Notes under the pieces: model-generated
What the model saw: the letters and a program-made list of their open reading frames with translations, nothing else
The model's database searches: none
Told to the model about the DNA's origin: nothing
Source of the DNA: Nocardia brevicatena NBRC 12119
Lineage (GTDB): Bacteria > Actinomycetota > Actinomycetes > Mycobacteriales > Mycobacteriaceae
DNA: 34,634 bases
Reading direction: 5' to 3'
Assembly: GCF_000308495.1 (NCBI RefSeq)
Contig: NZ_BAFU01000005.1
Location: 1-34,634, forward strand
Part shown: positions 18,433 to 27,545 of the stretch, piece by piece
How the letters are laid out: each line of letters begins with the position of its first letter
Numbering within the stretch: the first letter of the stretch is position 1
Made by a program: the position numbers and the translations under genes

Positions 18433-18498
18433 GGCGGTGTTCGCGTCAGGCCCGGAGGCGGCAGCCTGCGTGACCACGGAGGGCCCGCGAACACCGCC
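18433..18498 (+). repeat. Long-range inverted repeat in the fadA-fadB gap
   Basis: Perfect 13-bp arms GGCGGTGTTCGCG (18433-18445) and CGCGAACACCGCC (18486-18498) enclose 40 nt, which itself contains GTCA/TGAC and CAGG/CCTG pairings. The structure begins three nt after a T6 tract and ends 9 nt before the fadB ribosome binding site. It should form a stable stem in the mRNA and may set the fadA:fadB ratio or stabilise a processed end. Confidence 0.6.
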
Positions 18499-18523
18499 CA
18501 TTTCACCAGGAGACAGAGAAACC

Positions 18524-20674
18524 GTGAGCGAAGCCAACATGATCGGTTGGGAGAAGGATTCGGACGGCATCGTCGTACTGACGATGGACGACCCGAACCA
18601 GGGCGCCAACACCATGAACGATCTCTACAAGAAGTCGATGACCGCCACGGTCGATCGGCTCGAGGCCGAGAAGGACGATATCACCGGCGTGGTGCTGACG
18701 TCGGCGAAGAAGACCTTCTTCGCGGGTGGCGACCTGAAGAACATGATGAAGGTCGGTCCGGACGACGCCCGGCCGCTGATGGAGGAGCTGGCCGAGATCA
18801 AGGCCGCGCTGCGCCGGCTGGAACAACTGGGCAAGCCGGTCGTGGCCGCCATCAACGGCGCCGCGCTCGGCGGCGGCCTGGAGATCGCGCTGGCCTGTCA
18901 CCGCCGGATCGCGGCCGATGTGCCCGGTTCGCAGATCGGCCTGCCCGAGGCCACCCTGGGCCTGCTGCCCGCCGGCGGCGGCATCGTCCGCACCGTGCGC
19001 ATGCTCGGCCTGCAGAACGCGCTCCTGCAGGTGCTGCTGCAGGGTCAGCGCAACAAGCCGGCCAAGGCCAAGGAGATCGGCCTGGTCGACGAGCTGGTCG
19101 GCTCGGTGGAGGAACTGGTCCCGGCCGCCAAGGCGTGGATCAATGCCAACCCCGAGGCCGGTGTGCAGCCGTGGGACAAGAAGGGCTTCAAGATCCCCGG
19201 TGGCACCCCCGCCAGCCCGGCGTTCGCGGCGCAGCTGCCGGCCTTCCCGGCCAACCTGCGCAAGCAGCTCAAGGGTGCGAACATGCCGGCTCCGCGCGCC
19301 ATCATGGCCGCGGCGGTCGAGGGCTCGCAGGTCGATTTCGACAATGCCTCGCTGATCGAGTCCCGGTACTTCGTGCACCTGCTCACCGGGCCGGTCGCGA
19401 AGAACATGATCCAGGCGTTCTTCTTCGATTTGCAGCACATCAACAACGGCGGTTCGCGACCCAAGGATGTGCCCAAGCGCGAGATCAAGAAGGTCGGCGT
19501 GCTCGGTGCGGGCATGATGGGCGCCGGCATCGCCTATGTGTCGGCCAAGGCCGGCTATGAGGTCGTCCTCAAGGACGTCTCCCTGGAGGCGGCCGAGCGC
19601 GGTAAAGGCTACTCGGAGAAGCTCGAGGCCAAGGCGCTCTCGCGTGGCAAGACCACCGAGGAGAAGTCCAAGGCGCTGCTCGACCGGATCAAGCCGACCG
19701 CGGACGCGGCCGATTTCGAGGGCGTCGACTTCGTGATCGAGGCCGTGTTCGAGAGCACCGAGCTCAAGCACAAGGTGTTCCAGGAGATCGAGGACATCGT
19801 CACCCCGGACGCGCTGCTGGGCTCGAACACCTCGACCCTGCCGATCACCCTGCTCGCCACCGGTGTGAAGCGGCAGCAGGACTTCATCGGTATCCACTTC
19901 TTCTCCCCGGTCGACAAGATGCCGCTGGTAGAGATCATCAAGGGCGAGAAGACCTCGGACGAGGCGCTGGCCCGGGTCTACGACTACACCCTGGCGATCA
20001 AGAAGACCCCGATCGTCGTCAACGACAGCCGCGGCTTCTTCACCTCCCGCGTGATCGGCACCTTCGTCAACGAGGCGATCGCCATGCTGGGCGAGGGCAT
20101 CGAGCCCGCGACCATCGAGCAGGCCGGTTCGCAGGCGGGCTACCCGGCTCCGCCGCTGCAGCTGACCGACGAGCTGAACATGAAGCTCATGCAGAAGATC
20201 GCCAAGGAGACCGAGGAAGCGGCCAAGCGCGGCGATGCCGCCAGGGGCGTCGAGCGCCACCCGGCCCTCGACGTGATCGATTACATGATCGAGCAGGACC
20301 GTCCGGGTCGCCTGGAGAAGGCCGGTTTCTACGAGTACGACGAGAACGGCAAGCGGCTGAACCTGTGGCCGCAGCTGCGCGAGCACTTCAAGACCACCCG
20401 CGGGTTCGACGTGCCGATCCAGGATCTGATCGATCGCATGCTGTTCGCCGAGGCGATCGAAACCCAGAAGTGCTTCGACGAGGGTGTGCTCGAGTCCACC
20501 GCGGACGCGAACATCGGCTCCATCTTCGGCATCGGCTTCCCGGCCTGGACCGGTGGTGTGCACCAGTTCATCGTCGGCTACCCCGGCGGTCAGGAGGCCT
20601 TCGTGGCCCGCGCCGACGAGTTGGCCGCGAAGTACGGTGCGCGTTTCCAGGTGCCGGAGTCGCTGCGCAAATAG
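18524..20674 (+). CDS. fadB: Fatty acid oxidation complex alpha subunit (enoyl-CoA hydratase / 3-hydroxyacyl-CoA dehydrogenase)
   Basis: 716 aa, close to the 720 aa of M. tuberculosis FadB (Rv0860). The N-terminal crotonase domain (about 1-200) carries the oxyanion-hole segments KKTFFAGGDLK and NGAALGGGLEIALACH. The NAD-binding domain starts at about 321 with GAGMMG (328-333), followed by the 3-hydroxyacyl-CoA dehydrogenase C-terminal domains, with IGIHFFSPVDKMPLVEI and the SNTSTLP loop. It hydrates trans-2-enoyl-CoA and oxidises 3-hydroxyacyl-CoA, feeding FadA. The GTG start has AGGAGA about 10 nt upstream; the frame is open 150 nt further upstream into the inverted repeat and fadA end, which is not expected to be translated. 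Two strong hairpins follow the stop codon. Confidence 0.96.
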   Translation: MSEANMIGWEKDSDGIVVLTMDDPNQGANTMNDLYKKSMTATVDRLEAEKDDITGVVLTSAKKTFFAGGDLKNMMKVGPDDARPLMEELAEIKAALRRLEQLGKPVVAAINGAALGGGLEIALACHRRIAADVPGSQIGLPEATLGLLPAGGGIVRTVRMLGLQNALLQVLLQGQRNKPAKAKEIGLVDELVGSVEELVPAAKAWINANPEAGVQPWDKKGFKIPGGTPASPAFAAQLPAFPANLRKQLKGANMPAPRAIMAAAVEGSQVDFDNASLIESRYFVHLLTGPVAKNMIQAFFFDLQHINNGGSRPKDVPKREIKKVGVLGAGMMGAGIAYVSAKAGYEVVLKDVSLEAAERGKGYSEKLEAKALSRGKTTEEKSKALLDRIKPTADAADFEGVDFVIEAVFESTELKHKVFQEIEDIVTPDALLGSNTSTLPITLLATGVKRQQDFIGIHFFSPVDKMPLVEIIKGEKTSDEALARVYDYTLAIKKTPIVVNDSRGFFTSRVIGTFVNEAIAMLGEGIEPATIEQAGSQAGYPAPPLQLTDELNMKLMQKIAKETEEAAKRGDAARGVERHPALDVIDYMIEQDRPGRLEKAGFYEYDENGKRLNLWPQLREHFKTTRGFDVPIQDLIDRMLFAEAIETQKCFDEGVLESTADANIGSIFGIGFPAWTGGVHQFIVGYPGGQEAFVARADELAAKYGARFQVPESLRK

Positions 20675-20683
20675 GTTCTATGG

Positions 20684-20711
20684 ACCGTATCCGCTCTGAA
20701 GCGGATACGGT
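20684..20711 (+). terminator. First terminator hairpin after fadB
   Basis: A perfect 12-bp stem (ACCGTATCCGCT with AGCGGATACGGT) around a CTGA tetraloop begins 9 nt after the fadB stop. A short TT follows. Confidence 0.75.
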
Positions 20712-20729
20712 TCCGCGGACGGATAACGG

Positions 20730-20764
20730 CCGAGCCCGTCCCGCATCGCGCGGGACGGGCTCGG
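20730..20764 (+). terminator. Second terminator hairpin after fadB
   Basis: A perfect 15-bp GC-rich stem (20730-20744 with 20750-20764) has a 5-nt loop ATCGC. Together with the hairpin just upstream it makes a tandem terminator that isolates fadAB from the kinase gene. Confidence 0.75.
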
Positions 20765-21021
20765 TCCGTTTCGGGAATGTTCCTCAGAGCTGTGTTGTTG
20801 GCATGAACACGGGTAGTTGGTGGTGGAGGACACCGACCCGTGACGCTATCCGGCCGATGCCTACCCGCGGCACACGCCGACGGAAACCCGCCCACGTGGA
20901 GTACCGGCGCGCTACGTTGGAATCGCATACCGACAGTGCCGCAGTGGGATGCGAGTGGCCGGGCGGATAACCGTTCCGGTCTCTCGGTGCCGCCGATTCG
21001 TCAAGAGGGCGAGGTGGTGAA
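20765..21021 (+). other. Leader region of the kinase gene
   Basis: This is the rest of the 347-bp gap between fadB and the kinase. It should hold the kinase promoter, but no convincing -35/-10 pair is visible. A 61-codon open frame from GTG 20840 (GGAGG 10 nt upstream) ends in an ATGA overlap with the kinase start; its third-position GC is about two thirds, clearly lower than the real genes, so I do not call it a gene. Confidence 0.3.
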
Positions 21022-24000
21022 ATGAATCCACAAACGCGTTCGGGCTCGGCCGGTCGGATGGAAAAAGCCGGCCGTGAATCGGCCGAGGCCGTATCGGACC
21101 GCGGTACATCGGACACCTCGGGCTCGGGCCGTGCGGCCGAGGATCGCGCCGAGTCGGAGCCCACGCGGCGTGTCACCGCCGGTGCCGAGGTGGACACCAA
21201 GTCCTACGAGCCGTTGCGGATCACCGAAGAACTCGGCGATATGGGCTTGTCGGAGGCACAGGAAATCGGCCGCGGCGGATTCGGCGTGGTATACCGCTGC
21301 GTGCAGAAGAGGCTGGACCGTGTGGTCGCGGTTAAGGTGCTGTCTTCCGATATCGATCTCGAGAGCCGAGAGCGGTTCCTGCGTGAGGAACAGGCGATGG
21401 GCCGGCTGTCCGGGCATCCGAATATCGTCGACATCCTGCAGGTGGATATGACCTCCGGTGGGTTGCCGTTCATCGTGATGCCTTTCTGCAACCGCGGTTC
21501 GCTGGAACAGGTGGTGCACAAACTCGGCCCGCTCAGCTGGGCCGATACCCTGCGCGCCGGCGTGAAACTGGCGGGCGCGATCGAGAGCGCCCATCGGGCG
21601 CATATCCTGCACCGAGATGTGAAGCCGGGGAATGTCCTGATCAGCCCGTACGGGGAGCCGCAGCTCACCGATTTCGGGATCGCCCGGGTCCCGGGTGGCT
21701 TCCAGACCTCCAGCAGCCTGATCACCGGCTCGCCCGCCTTCACCGCGCCCGAGGTGCTCAAAGGCGACGACCCGACCGTGTGCTCGGACGTGTACAGCCT
21801 GGGTTCCACTCTGTTCGCCCTGCTCACCGGGCACGCGGCCTTCGAGCGCCGGGCCGGGGAGAAGGTGGTGGCGCAATTCCTGCGGATCACCACCCAACCC
21901 ATCCCGGATCTGCGTGAGCAGGATATTCCCGCCGACGTGGCCGCCGTGATCGAACGCGCCATGGCACAGGACCCGCAGGACCGGCCGGTCTCGGCATACG
22001 AGTTCGGGGAGATGCTGCGCACCGCCCAGGTGAATCACGGGCTGGTGCCCGACGAGATGGCCCTGTTGGAGACGGAGATCATTCCGACCGAGGCGGCCCG
22101 CACCGATCGGGAGACATCGCGGACGACCGGGACGCTGCCCGCGGTCACCGCCCCCCGCAGTTGGCCGCTCTACCTGCATCCCTCGGCGCCGCGTCCGCAC
22201 AATATCGCCGGAACGTCCCTCCCGGGTGCGGCGGTCGCGACCACCCTGCCACCGTCTCCGACGACGAAGTTCCGTCCGCCCACTCCCAGTCGCGAGCCGC
22301 TCGCCCGCCCCCGTCTGCTGGAGGTCCTGCGGTCGGGTGGGCGGCGTCGGCTCGCCGTGGTCCACGCGCCGGCCGGTTTTGGCAAGAGCACCCTGGCAGC
22401 ACAGTGGCGCGACGAACTCGCCGCCGCGGGTACGGCGGTCGCCTGGATCGGTATCGACAGCGGCGACAACAACGCGGTCTGGTTCCTCGCGCATCTGGTC
22501 GAGGCCATTCACCAGGTCAGGCCTGATATCGGTACCGGACTCGGCCAGGTGCTGGAGGAGCGACCCGACGACGCGGTGGCCTATGTGGTGAGCACCCTCG
22601 TCGATGAACTGCACACCAGCGGCGAGTCGGTGGTGGTGATCATCGACGACTGGCATCGCATCACCGACGAGGGCGCCCGGCGAGTGTTGTGCGATCTCCT
22701 CGACGGCGGCTGCCACCATCTGCGCTTCGTCGTGACCGGCCGGGAACAGTCGGATCTGCCGGTGAGCCGAATGCGGGTACAGGACGAACTGGTGGAGGTC
22801 GGCCTGACCCAGCTGCGGCTCACCCGGGACGAAACCGAGGAGATCCTGGTACGGCGGCAGGGTTGCCCGCTCGATGACGATCGGCTCGACCGGCTCTACA
22901 CCGCGACCGAAGGCTGGCCGGCCGCCGTCCAGTTGATCTGTCTGGCGCTGCGCGACAATCCCGACCCCGAACGGTTGCTCGAGCGGTTGGTCGAGGGCGG
23001 CCACGGTATCCGGCAGTATCTCGCCGAGAACGTGCTGGACACACTGGAACCGCAGATGTTGGAGTTTCTGTCCGATATCTCGGTCGCCGAAAAGGTGTGC
23101 GCGTCGTTGGCGACGGCGCTGAGCGGTGCCTCCGACGCCCAGCAACTGCTCGAACAGGCCGAACAGCGTGAGCTGTTCCTGCACCGGGTCGACGACGACC
23201 CCGAATGGTTCCGGATACAGCCGTTGTTCGCCGAGCATCTGCGTGCCCGGTTGGAACGCACCCGGCCCGGACGGCTGAAATCCCTGCACCGCAAGGCCTC
23301 CCTCTGGTATGCGGAGCATCAGCTGCTCCGTAAGTCCGTGGACGAGGCGTTGGCGGCGACCGATCTGAAAATGGCGCTGGACCTGCTCGAGAGCGGCGGC
23401 ATGGACTTGATCGACGGTTCCCGGTTGGGGACTCTGCTCGGTTCGGTCTCGAAACTTCCGGTTTCGCAGGTGGCTTCCCGGTCCAAGCTGCTGATGGCAG
23501 TGGCCAGGGCGAATGTGAACCTGCAGCAGTCCTCGGCCGCACGGTCGGCCCTGGGCCGGCTGTCCAATGTGCTTTCGCGCGGTTCCCCCGACGACGGCGA
23601 CACGGAGCGGCAGCGTTGCCAGGCGAGTGTGTTGGCCGCCGCCGACGACGTATTCCACGACCGGCTCGACGGCGTGCTCGACAAGGTGAGCGAATCCCTG
23701 CAGCATCCGGACGACCTGCCGGCGTGGACGGTGTCGACGGCGGCAAATGTCGCCGCCTATGTACGGCTGTGTGAATTCGATTTCGCGGGTGCCCGTGAGC
23801 TGGAGGAGTGGGCGAGCCCCTATCACCAGCGGTCCAAGGAACCGCTCGCGGAGATCTTCGCGCTGTGCGGCCGCGGCCTGCTCGCCTTCGAACAACTCGA
23901 TATCGAGACCGCGCTGCGTTATTACCGGCAGGCGTACGAGACGGCGAAGGCACGGTCGGGGCCACGGTCACACGGTGCGCGGACGGCCGCCGGGCTGCTC

Positions 24001-24765
24001 GGTGAACTGGAGTATCGGCGCGGCGACCTCGAAGCCGCCGAACGGCTGCTGGACGAAAGCTACCAGTTGGTCGCCCGGATCGGGCCGATCGAATCACTGA
24101 TCGCCACCATTGTCGGCGGCGCCCGCGTAAAGGCGGCCCTCGGCGATCCGGTAGCGGCCGGAATCCGGTTGGACGATGGCGGCCGTATCGCCGACGACCA
24201 CCAGCTGACCAGGCTGGGGGCCTATATCCGCGCGGAGCAGATACGTCTCGGACAGGTCGGCCAGGACGAATCCACCCTACGGGCCGCGAACCTCGGCGGG
24301 CAGGCCACGGTCGATACCGCACCCTCCGGAAAAGCATCCGGCGCGATAGCCGTACTGACCACCGAAGCGCTCGAGATCGCCGCCATTCGGGAGCTGCTGG
24401 TCACCGGCGGCCCCGACGATCTGGACCGCGCGGTGCGGCGGGCCCGCGCCCTCTACGGCCGCACCTATGAACAGCAGCGGCCCCGAGCCCAGCTGGATAT
24501 GTCCCTGCTGTTGGCCGAATGCCTGGCCGCCGCCGGCTGGGTGGGAGAGGCCGCCGCCCTGCTGGCCTCGGCAGTGGCCACCTGCGCGGAATTCCACTGG
24601 ACGAGGCCGCTGTTGGACAGCGGTCCTCGCGTCGTCGAAATCCTGCGCGTGCTCCGCGGTGATCTGCCGCTCACCGCCGCGGACGGTGCGGAAACGGCCG
24701 GCGCCGTCCGCACCATCGGCGATGTCCGGTTGCCCGTCCGATTCCTGGACGAACTCCTGAGCTGA
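21022..24765 (+). CDS. pknK: PknK-like serine/threonine protein kinase with MalT-like ATPase and helical repeats
   Basis: 1247 aa. The N-terminal Hanks-type kinase domain (about 72-335) has a glycine loop IGRGGFGVVY, catalytic Lys105 (VAVKVL), HRDVKPGN with Asp199, DFG in LTDFGIAR and the P+1 segment GSPAFTAPEV. A linker follows, then a STAND/MalT-like NTPase with Walker A APAGFGKST (449-457) and Walker B VVVIIDDWH. The C-terminal half (about 700-1240) is helical, TPR-like. This architecture matches M. tuberculosis PknK (Rv3080c, 1110 aa), which links growth and stress signals to transcription and translation. No C-terminal LuxR helix-turn-helix is evident. No transmembrane helix is seen, so it is cytosolic. 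GAGG precedes the ATG. Confidence 0.92.
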   Translation: MNPQTRSGSAGRMEKAGRESAEAVSDRGTSDTSGSGRAAEDRAESEPTRRVTAGAEVDTKSYEPLRITEELGDMGLSEAQEIGRGGFGVVYRCVQKRLDRVVAVKVLSSDIDLESRERFLREEQAMGRLSGHPNIVDILQVDMTSGGLPFIVMPFCNRGSLEQVVHKLGPLSWADTLRAGVKLAGAIESAHRAHILHRDVKPGNVLISPYGEPQLTDFGIARVPGGFQTSSSLITGSPAFTAPEVLKGDDPTVCSDVYSLGSTLFALLTGHAAFERRAGEKVVAQFLRITTQPIPDLREQDIPADVAAVIERAMAQDPQDRPVSAYEFGEMLRTAQVNHGLVPDEMALLETEIIPTEAARTDRETSRTTGTLPAVTAPRSWPLYLHPSAPRPHNIAGTSLPGAAVATTLPPSPTTKFRPPTPSREPLARPRLLEVLRSGGRRRLAVVHAPAGFGKSTLAAQWRDELAAAGTAVAWIGIDSGDNNAVWFLAHLVEAIHQVRPDIGTGLGQVLEERPDDAVAYVVSTLVDELHTSGESVVVIIDDWHRITDEGARRVLCDLLDGGCHHLRFVVTGREQSDLPVSRMRVQDELVEVGLTQLRLTRDETEEILVRRQGCPLDDDRLDRLYTATEGWPAAVQLICLALRDNPDPERLLERLVEGGHGIRQYLAENVLDTLEPQMLEFLSDISVAEKVCASLATALSGASDAQQLLEQAEQRELFLHRVDDDPEWFRIQPLFAEHLRARLERTRPGRLKSLHRKASLWYAEHQLLRKSVDEALAATDLKMALDLLESGGMDLIDGSRLGTLLGSVSKLPVSQVASRSKLLMAVARANVNLQQSSAARSALGRLSNVLSRGSPDDGDTERQRCQASVLAAADDVFHDRLDGVLDKVSESLQHPDDLPAWTVSTAANVAAYVRLCEFDFAGARELEEWASPYHQRSKEPLAEIFALCGRGLLAFEQLDIETALRYYRQAYETAKARSGPRSHGARTAAGLLGELEYRRGDLEAAERLLDESYQLVARIGPIESLIATIVGGARVKAALGDPVAAGIRLDDGGRIADDHQLTRLGAYIRAEQIRLGQVGQDESTLRAANLGGQATVDTAPSGKASGAIAVLTTEALEIAAIRELLVTGGPDDLDRAVRRARALYGRTYEQQRPRAQLDMSLLLAECLAAAGWVGEAAALLASAVATCAEFHWTRPLLDSGPRVVEILRVLRGDLPLTAADGAETAGAVRTIGDVRLPVRFLDELLS

Positions 24766-24789
24766 ACGGTTGCTCCGCCGAACGCCGGG

Positions 24790-26106
24790 TCAGGGCTGCC
24801 ACCAGGGCCGCAGCGGAAGGTTCGCGCGCCCGTCCGGGCCCGGTCTCACCCCGAGCACCTGGTGCAACTGCACCACATTGCGCTGGAAGCCCAACCGGCT
24901 GCCCGCCATGTACAGGCCCCACACCTTCGCGGTGCCCTCCCCGGCTTCCGCCACGCAGGCGTCCCAGTTGGCGACGAGGTTCTTGCACCATTCCGCCAGG
25001 GTGAGCGCATAGTGTTCGCGCAGGTTCTCCTCGTGCAGCACCTCCAAACCGACATTCTGAATCTCGGAGATGATTCGGCCGGAACCGATGAGTTCGCCGT
25101 CCGGGAAGACATAGCGGTCGATGAAATCACCGGCCTTTGTGGTACGCAGATTGCCCGGGCGGGTTATGCAGTGGTTGAGGAACAGACCGCCGTCGCGCAG
25201 CTTGCTCTTGATGTAGTCGAAGTAGAACGGGTAGTTGTGGACGCCGATATGTTCGGTCAGGCCGATCGAGGAGACGGCGTCGAAACCGGTTTCGGGCACA
25301 TCGCGGTAATCGGAATGCCGCACCTCGGCCAGGTCGGACAGGCCCTCCTCGGCGATCTTCTGCTGTGCCCACTGGGCCTGTTCGGCCGAGAGCGTGGCGC
25401 CGATCGCTCGAACGCCGCGTTTGGCGGCATACCGCACCATCCCGCCCCAGCCGCAACCTATATCGAGCAGCCGGTCGCCCTCGGACAACCGCAGTTTCTC
25501 GAAGACCAGCCGGTATTTGTTCTCCTGGGCCTGTTCCAGCGTCCAGTCCTCGTCGCCGTAGCAGGCGCAGGTGTAGGTCATCGACGGGCCGAGGACATAC
25601 TCGTAGAAGGTATTGGAGACATCGTAGTGGTGATGGATGGCCTCCGCGTCGCGCGCCTTGGAATGGCGCAGGCCTTCCAGCGCGATCCGCTGCCAGCGCG
25701 GGAGTGCCTCCTGCGGCGGCGGCGCGACCGGACGCAATTGTTCCCAGCCCAGCGAGCGGGCTATGGTCAGCAGGGCCAGTGCCGAAGGCCGGCGGAATTT
25801 CATCTCCGACATGGCCTTCAGGAACTCGTACGGATCGCCGGGATGAACACCGGAGGCGGTCATGTCGCCGGAGATGTACGCACGGGCCATGCCGAGGTCA
25901 CCGGGCGCGGTCGCCAGATAGTTGATGCCCCGCGGAGTGCGGATATCGAGAACGTAGGAGGTATCGGCCGGGCCGGTGCTGCTGCCGTCGTAGGCCTTCA
26001 GCCGGATGGGGACGTCGCCGTCGACCAGTGTCTCGAAGATTTCGGCAATACTGAGCCGAGTTGCCAGGTCCGCGATGTCGGTGGACCGTTCCTTGAATAT
26101 CGTCAT
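24790..26106 (-). CDS. Cyclopropane-fatty-acyl-phospholipid synthase family methyltransferase (Rv3720-like)
   Basis: 438 aa. The N-terminal domain of CFA synthases (1-140) is followed by a SAM-binding core: HHHYDVSNTFYEYVLGPSMTYTCACY (about 158-183, with the conserved Cys180), motif I LLDIGCGWGG (213-222) and SIGLTEHIG. The family adds a methylene or methyl group from SAM across the double bond of phospholipid acyl chains, giving cyclopropane or 10-methylene/10-methyl fatty acids. Its ATG overlaps the stop of the upstream FAD oxidoreductase by four bases, so the two are made together. That pairing recalls the tmsA/tmsB logic of 10-methylstearate synthesis, so product type is open. It is convergent with pknK, with 24 bp between stops. 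Confidence 0.92.
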   Translation of the reverse strand: MTIFKERSTDIADLATRLSIAEIFETLVDGDVPIRLKAYDGSSTGPADTSYVLDIRTPRGINYLATAPGDLGMARAYISGDMTASGVHPGDPYEFLKAMSEMKFRRPSALALLTIARSLGWEQLRPVAPPPQEALPRWQRIALEGLRHSKARDAEAIHHHYDVSNTFYEYVLGPSMTYTCACYGDEDWTLEQAQENKYRLVFEKLRLSEGDRLLDIGCGWGGMVRYAAKRGVRAIGATLSAEQAQWAQQKIAEEGLSDLAEVRHSDYRDVPETGFDAVSSIGLTEHIGVHNYPFYFDYIKSKLRDGGLFLNHCITRPGNLRTTKAGDFIDRYVFPDGELIGSGRIISEIQNVGLEVLHEENLREHYALTLAEWCKNLVANWDACVAEAGEGTAKVWGLYMAGSRLGFQRNVVQLHQVLGVRPGPDGRANLPLRPWWQP

Positions 26107-27545
26107 TTACGTTGCACCGCCTTCGAATACAAGCCCAACAGGCGCTGATCGGGATCGTAGCGCTTTTTCAGTTCCGAATAGTTTTCGCCACCATACAGTG
26201 CCGCGAATTCTTCCGGCTCGTAGTACGAATCCGAGTACAGCGATTTGTGTCCGTCGAATTCGGTGACGGTTTTCTCGATGGCCCTGTTCGCGGCACCTTC
26301 GATCTCGCCGGGCACGGTCGGTACGGCCGACCAGAAGCCGATATTGACGTAGGTCCGGTCCGGCTGCAGCGGATACAGCGGCCAGGTCCGAGCCGTGGAC
26401 CCGTTCCCGCTGTCCCGCAGACGAAGCGGGCACAGCCAGATCGGTTCGATAGGGATCTCGCGCAGGAACCACTCCAGGAAATCGGCGGTGCGTTCCACCG
26501 GCACCTCGATGTCCTGAACAACGCGTTCGCGGGGCGGATTGCCCTTGCGGGCCTCCAATCTGTCGCCTATGTGATATCGGTGATCGAGGGCGATGAGCTT
26601 CCAGTAGAAGCTGCTGCGTCGGTAACGTTTCGGCCAGAATCGACGGATTTTCGGGTTCTGGGTGCCGAACGCGCGAGAGCACCAGAACCAGTCGGTGTCC
26701 CAGCGCCACAGATAGTCGTGGATGGTGAGCCGATCGCGTTTCGGCTCCGGACCGGCGTGCTGAATGGAACGGTAGTAGAGGTCCATCCCGGTGTAATCGC
26801 TGACCGGTCCCGGCTCGTCGGTCTGCCGGCCCAGGATCAGATAGCTTTCCGTGGCGTCGAAGACGACCCCGTCGAGATAGTCGACCCGTTCGCCGTCGTA
26901 GCTGTGCTCGGTGACGACCCGGTCCAGGGTGGCCTCGAGTTCGCGCAGATCACGGAAGCGCACGTGACGCAACGCGACATAGGGCTGTACGGGTTCCAGT
27001 TCGATCTTCAGTCGGGTGGAGTAGCCGAGCGTTCCGTACGAGTTGGGGAAACCGCGGAACAGGTCCGCGTGCTCGCCGTTCGGTGTGGCGGTGACGATCT
27101 CGCCCCCGCCGGTGAGCACATCCATTTCCACAACCGATTCGTGCGGCAGGCCACTGCGGAACGAGGTCGACTCGATACCGAGCCCGGTGACCGCTCCGCC
27201 GAGTGTGATGGTCTTCAACTGCGGAACGACCAACGGCGCCAACCCGTACGGCAGGGTCGCGGCGACCAGATCCTCATAGGTGGTCATACCGGCGACATCG
27301 GCCGTCCCGGTGTCCGGATCGACCGCGATCACCTTGGTCAGCCCGGAGACATCGAGTCCGGGAGCGGTGTTCTCGGCTCTGGCCCGGAACAGGTTCGACG
27401 TCTTCTTTGCCAGGCGCACATTCGCGTCCGACGGGATGGCTCGATAGCTCGCGAGTAGCCGCTCGACGCCGGCTCGATGCGCGGCGAACCCGGATTCGTA
27501 TGCGGCCGGTGGGTGGCCGGCCTTCCCCAACAGACTCACTGCCAC
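26103..27545 (-). CDS. FAD-binding oxidoreductase (Rv3719-like), partner of the CFA-type methyltransferase
   Basis: 480 aa. It has a PCMH-type FAD_binding_4 domain in the first 230 residues or so, with VAVDPDTGTADVAGMTTYEDLVAATLPYGL, then the flavin-contact LKTITLGGAVTGLGIES and NSYGTLGYSTRL. The C-terminal substrate domain resembles the sterol delta24-reductase (DHCR24)-like group of flavoproteins. It is the first gene of a two-gene operon with the CFA-type enzyme (ATGA overlap) in the same order as tmsA-like/tmsB-like pairs, so reduction of a methylene intermediate on an acyl chain is a reasonable inference. No signal peptide is seen. It is divergent from the SRPBCC gene; the 204-bp gap should hold both promoters. 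Confidence 0.9.
   Translation of the reverse strand: MAVSLLGKAGHPPAAYESGFAAHRAGVERLLASYRAIPSDANVRLAKKTSNLFRARAENTAPGLDVSGLTKVIAVDPDTGTADVAGMTTYEDLVAATLPYGLAPLVVPQLKTITLGGAVTGLGIESTSFRSGLPHESVVEMDVLTGGGEIVTATPNGEHADLFRGFPNSYGTLGYSTRLKIELEPVQPYVALRHVRFRDLRELEATLDRVVTEHSYDGERVDYLDGVVFDATESYLILGRQTDEPGPVSDYTGMDLYYRSIQHAGPEPKRDRLTIHDYLWRWDTDWFWCSRAFGTQNPKIRRFWPKRYRRSSFYWKLIALDHRYHIGDRLEARKGNPPRERVVQDIEVPVERTADFLEWFLREIPIEPIWLCPLRLRDSGNGSTARTWPLYPLQPDRTYVNIGFWSAVPTVPGEIEGAANRAIEKTVTEFDGHKSLYSDSYYEPEEFAALYGGENYSELKKRYDPDQRLLGLYSKAVQRK

Noticed and set aside
20800-20820. ATGAACAC element resembling part of the repeat at 5336-5364
   Set aside because: Only about 13 of 16 bases agree and arm spacing differs, so a shared regulator is not supported.
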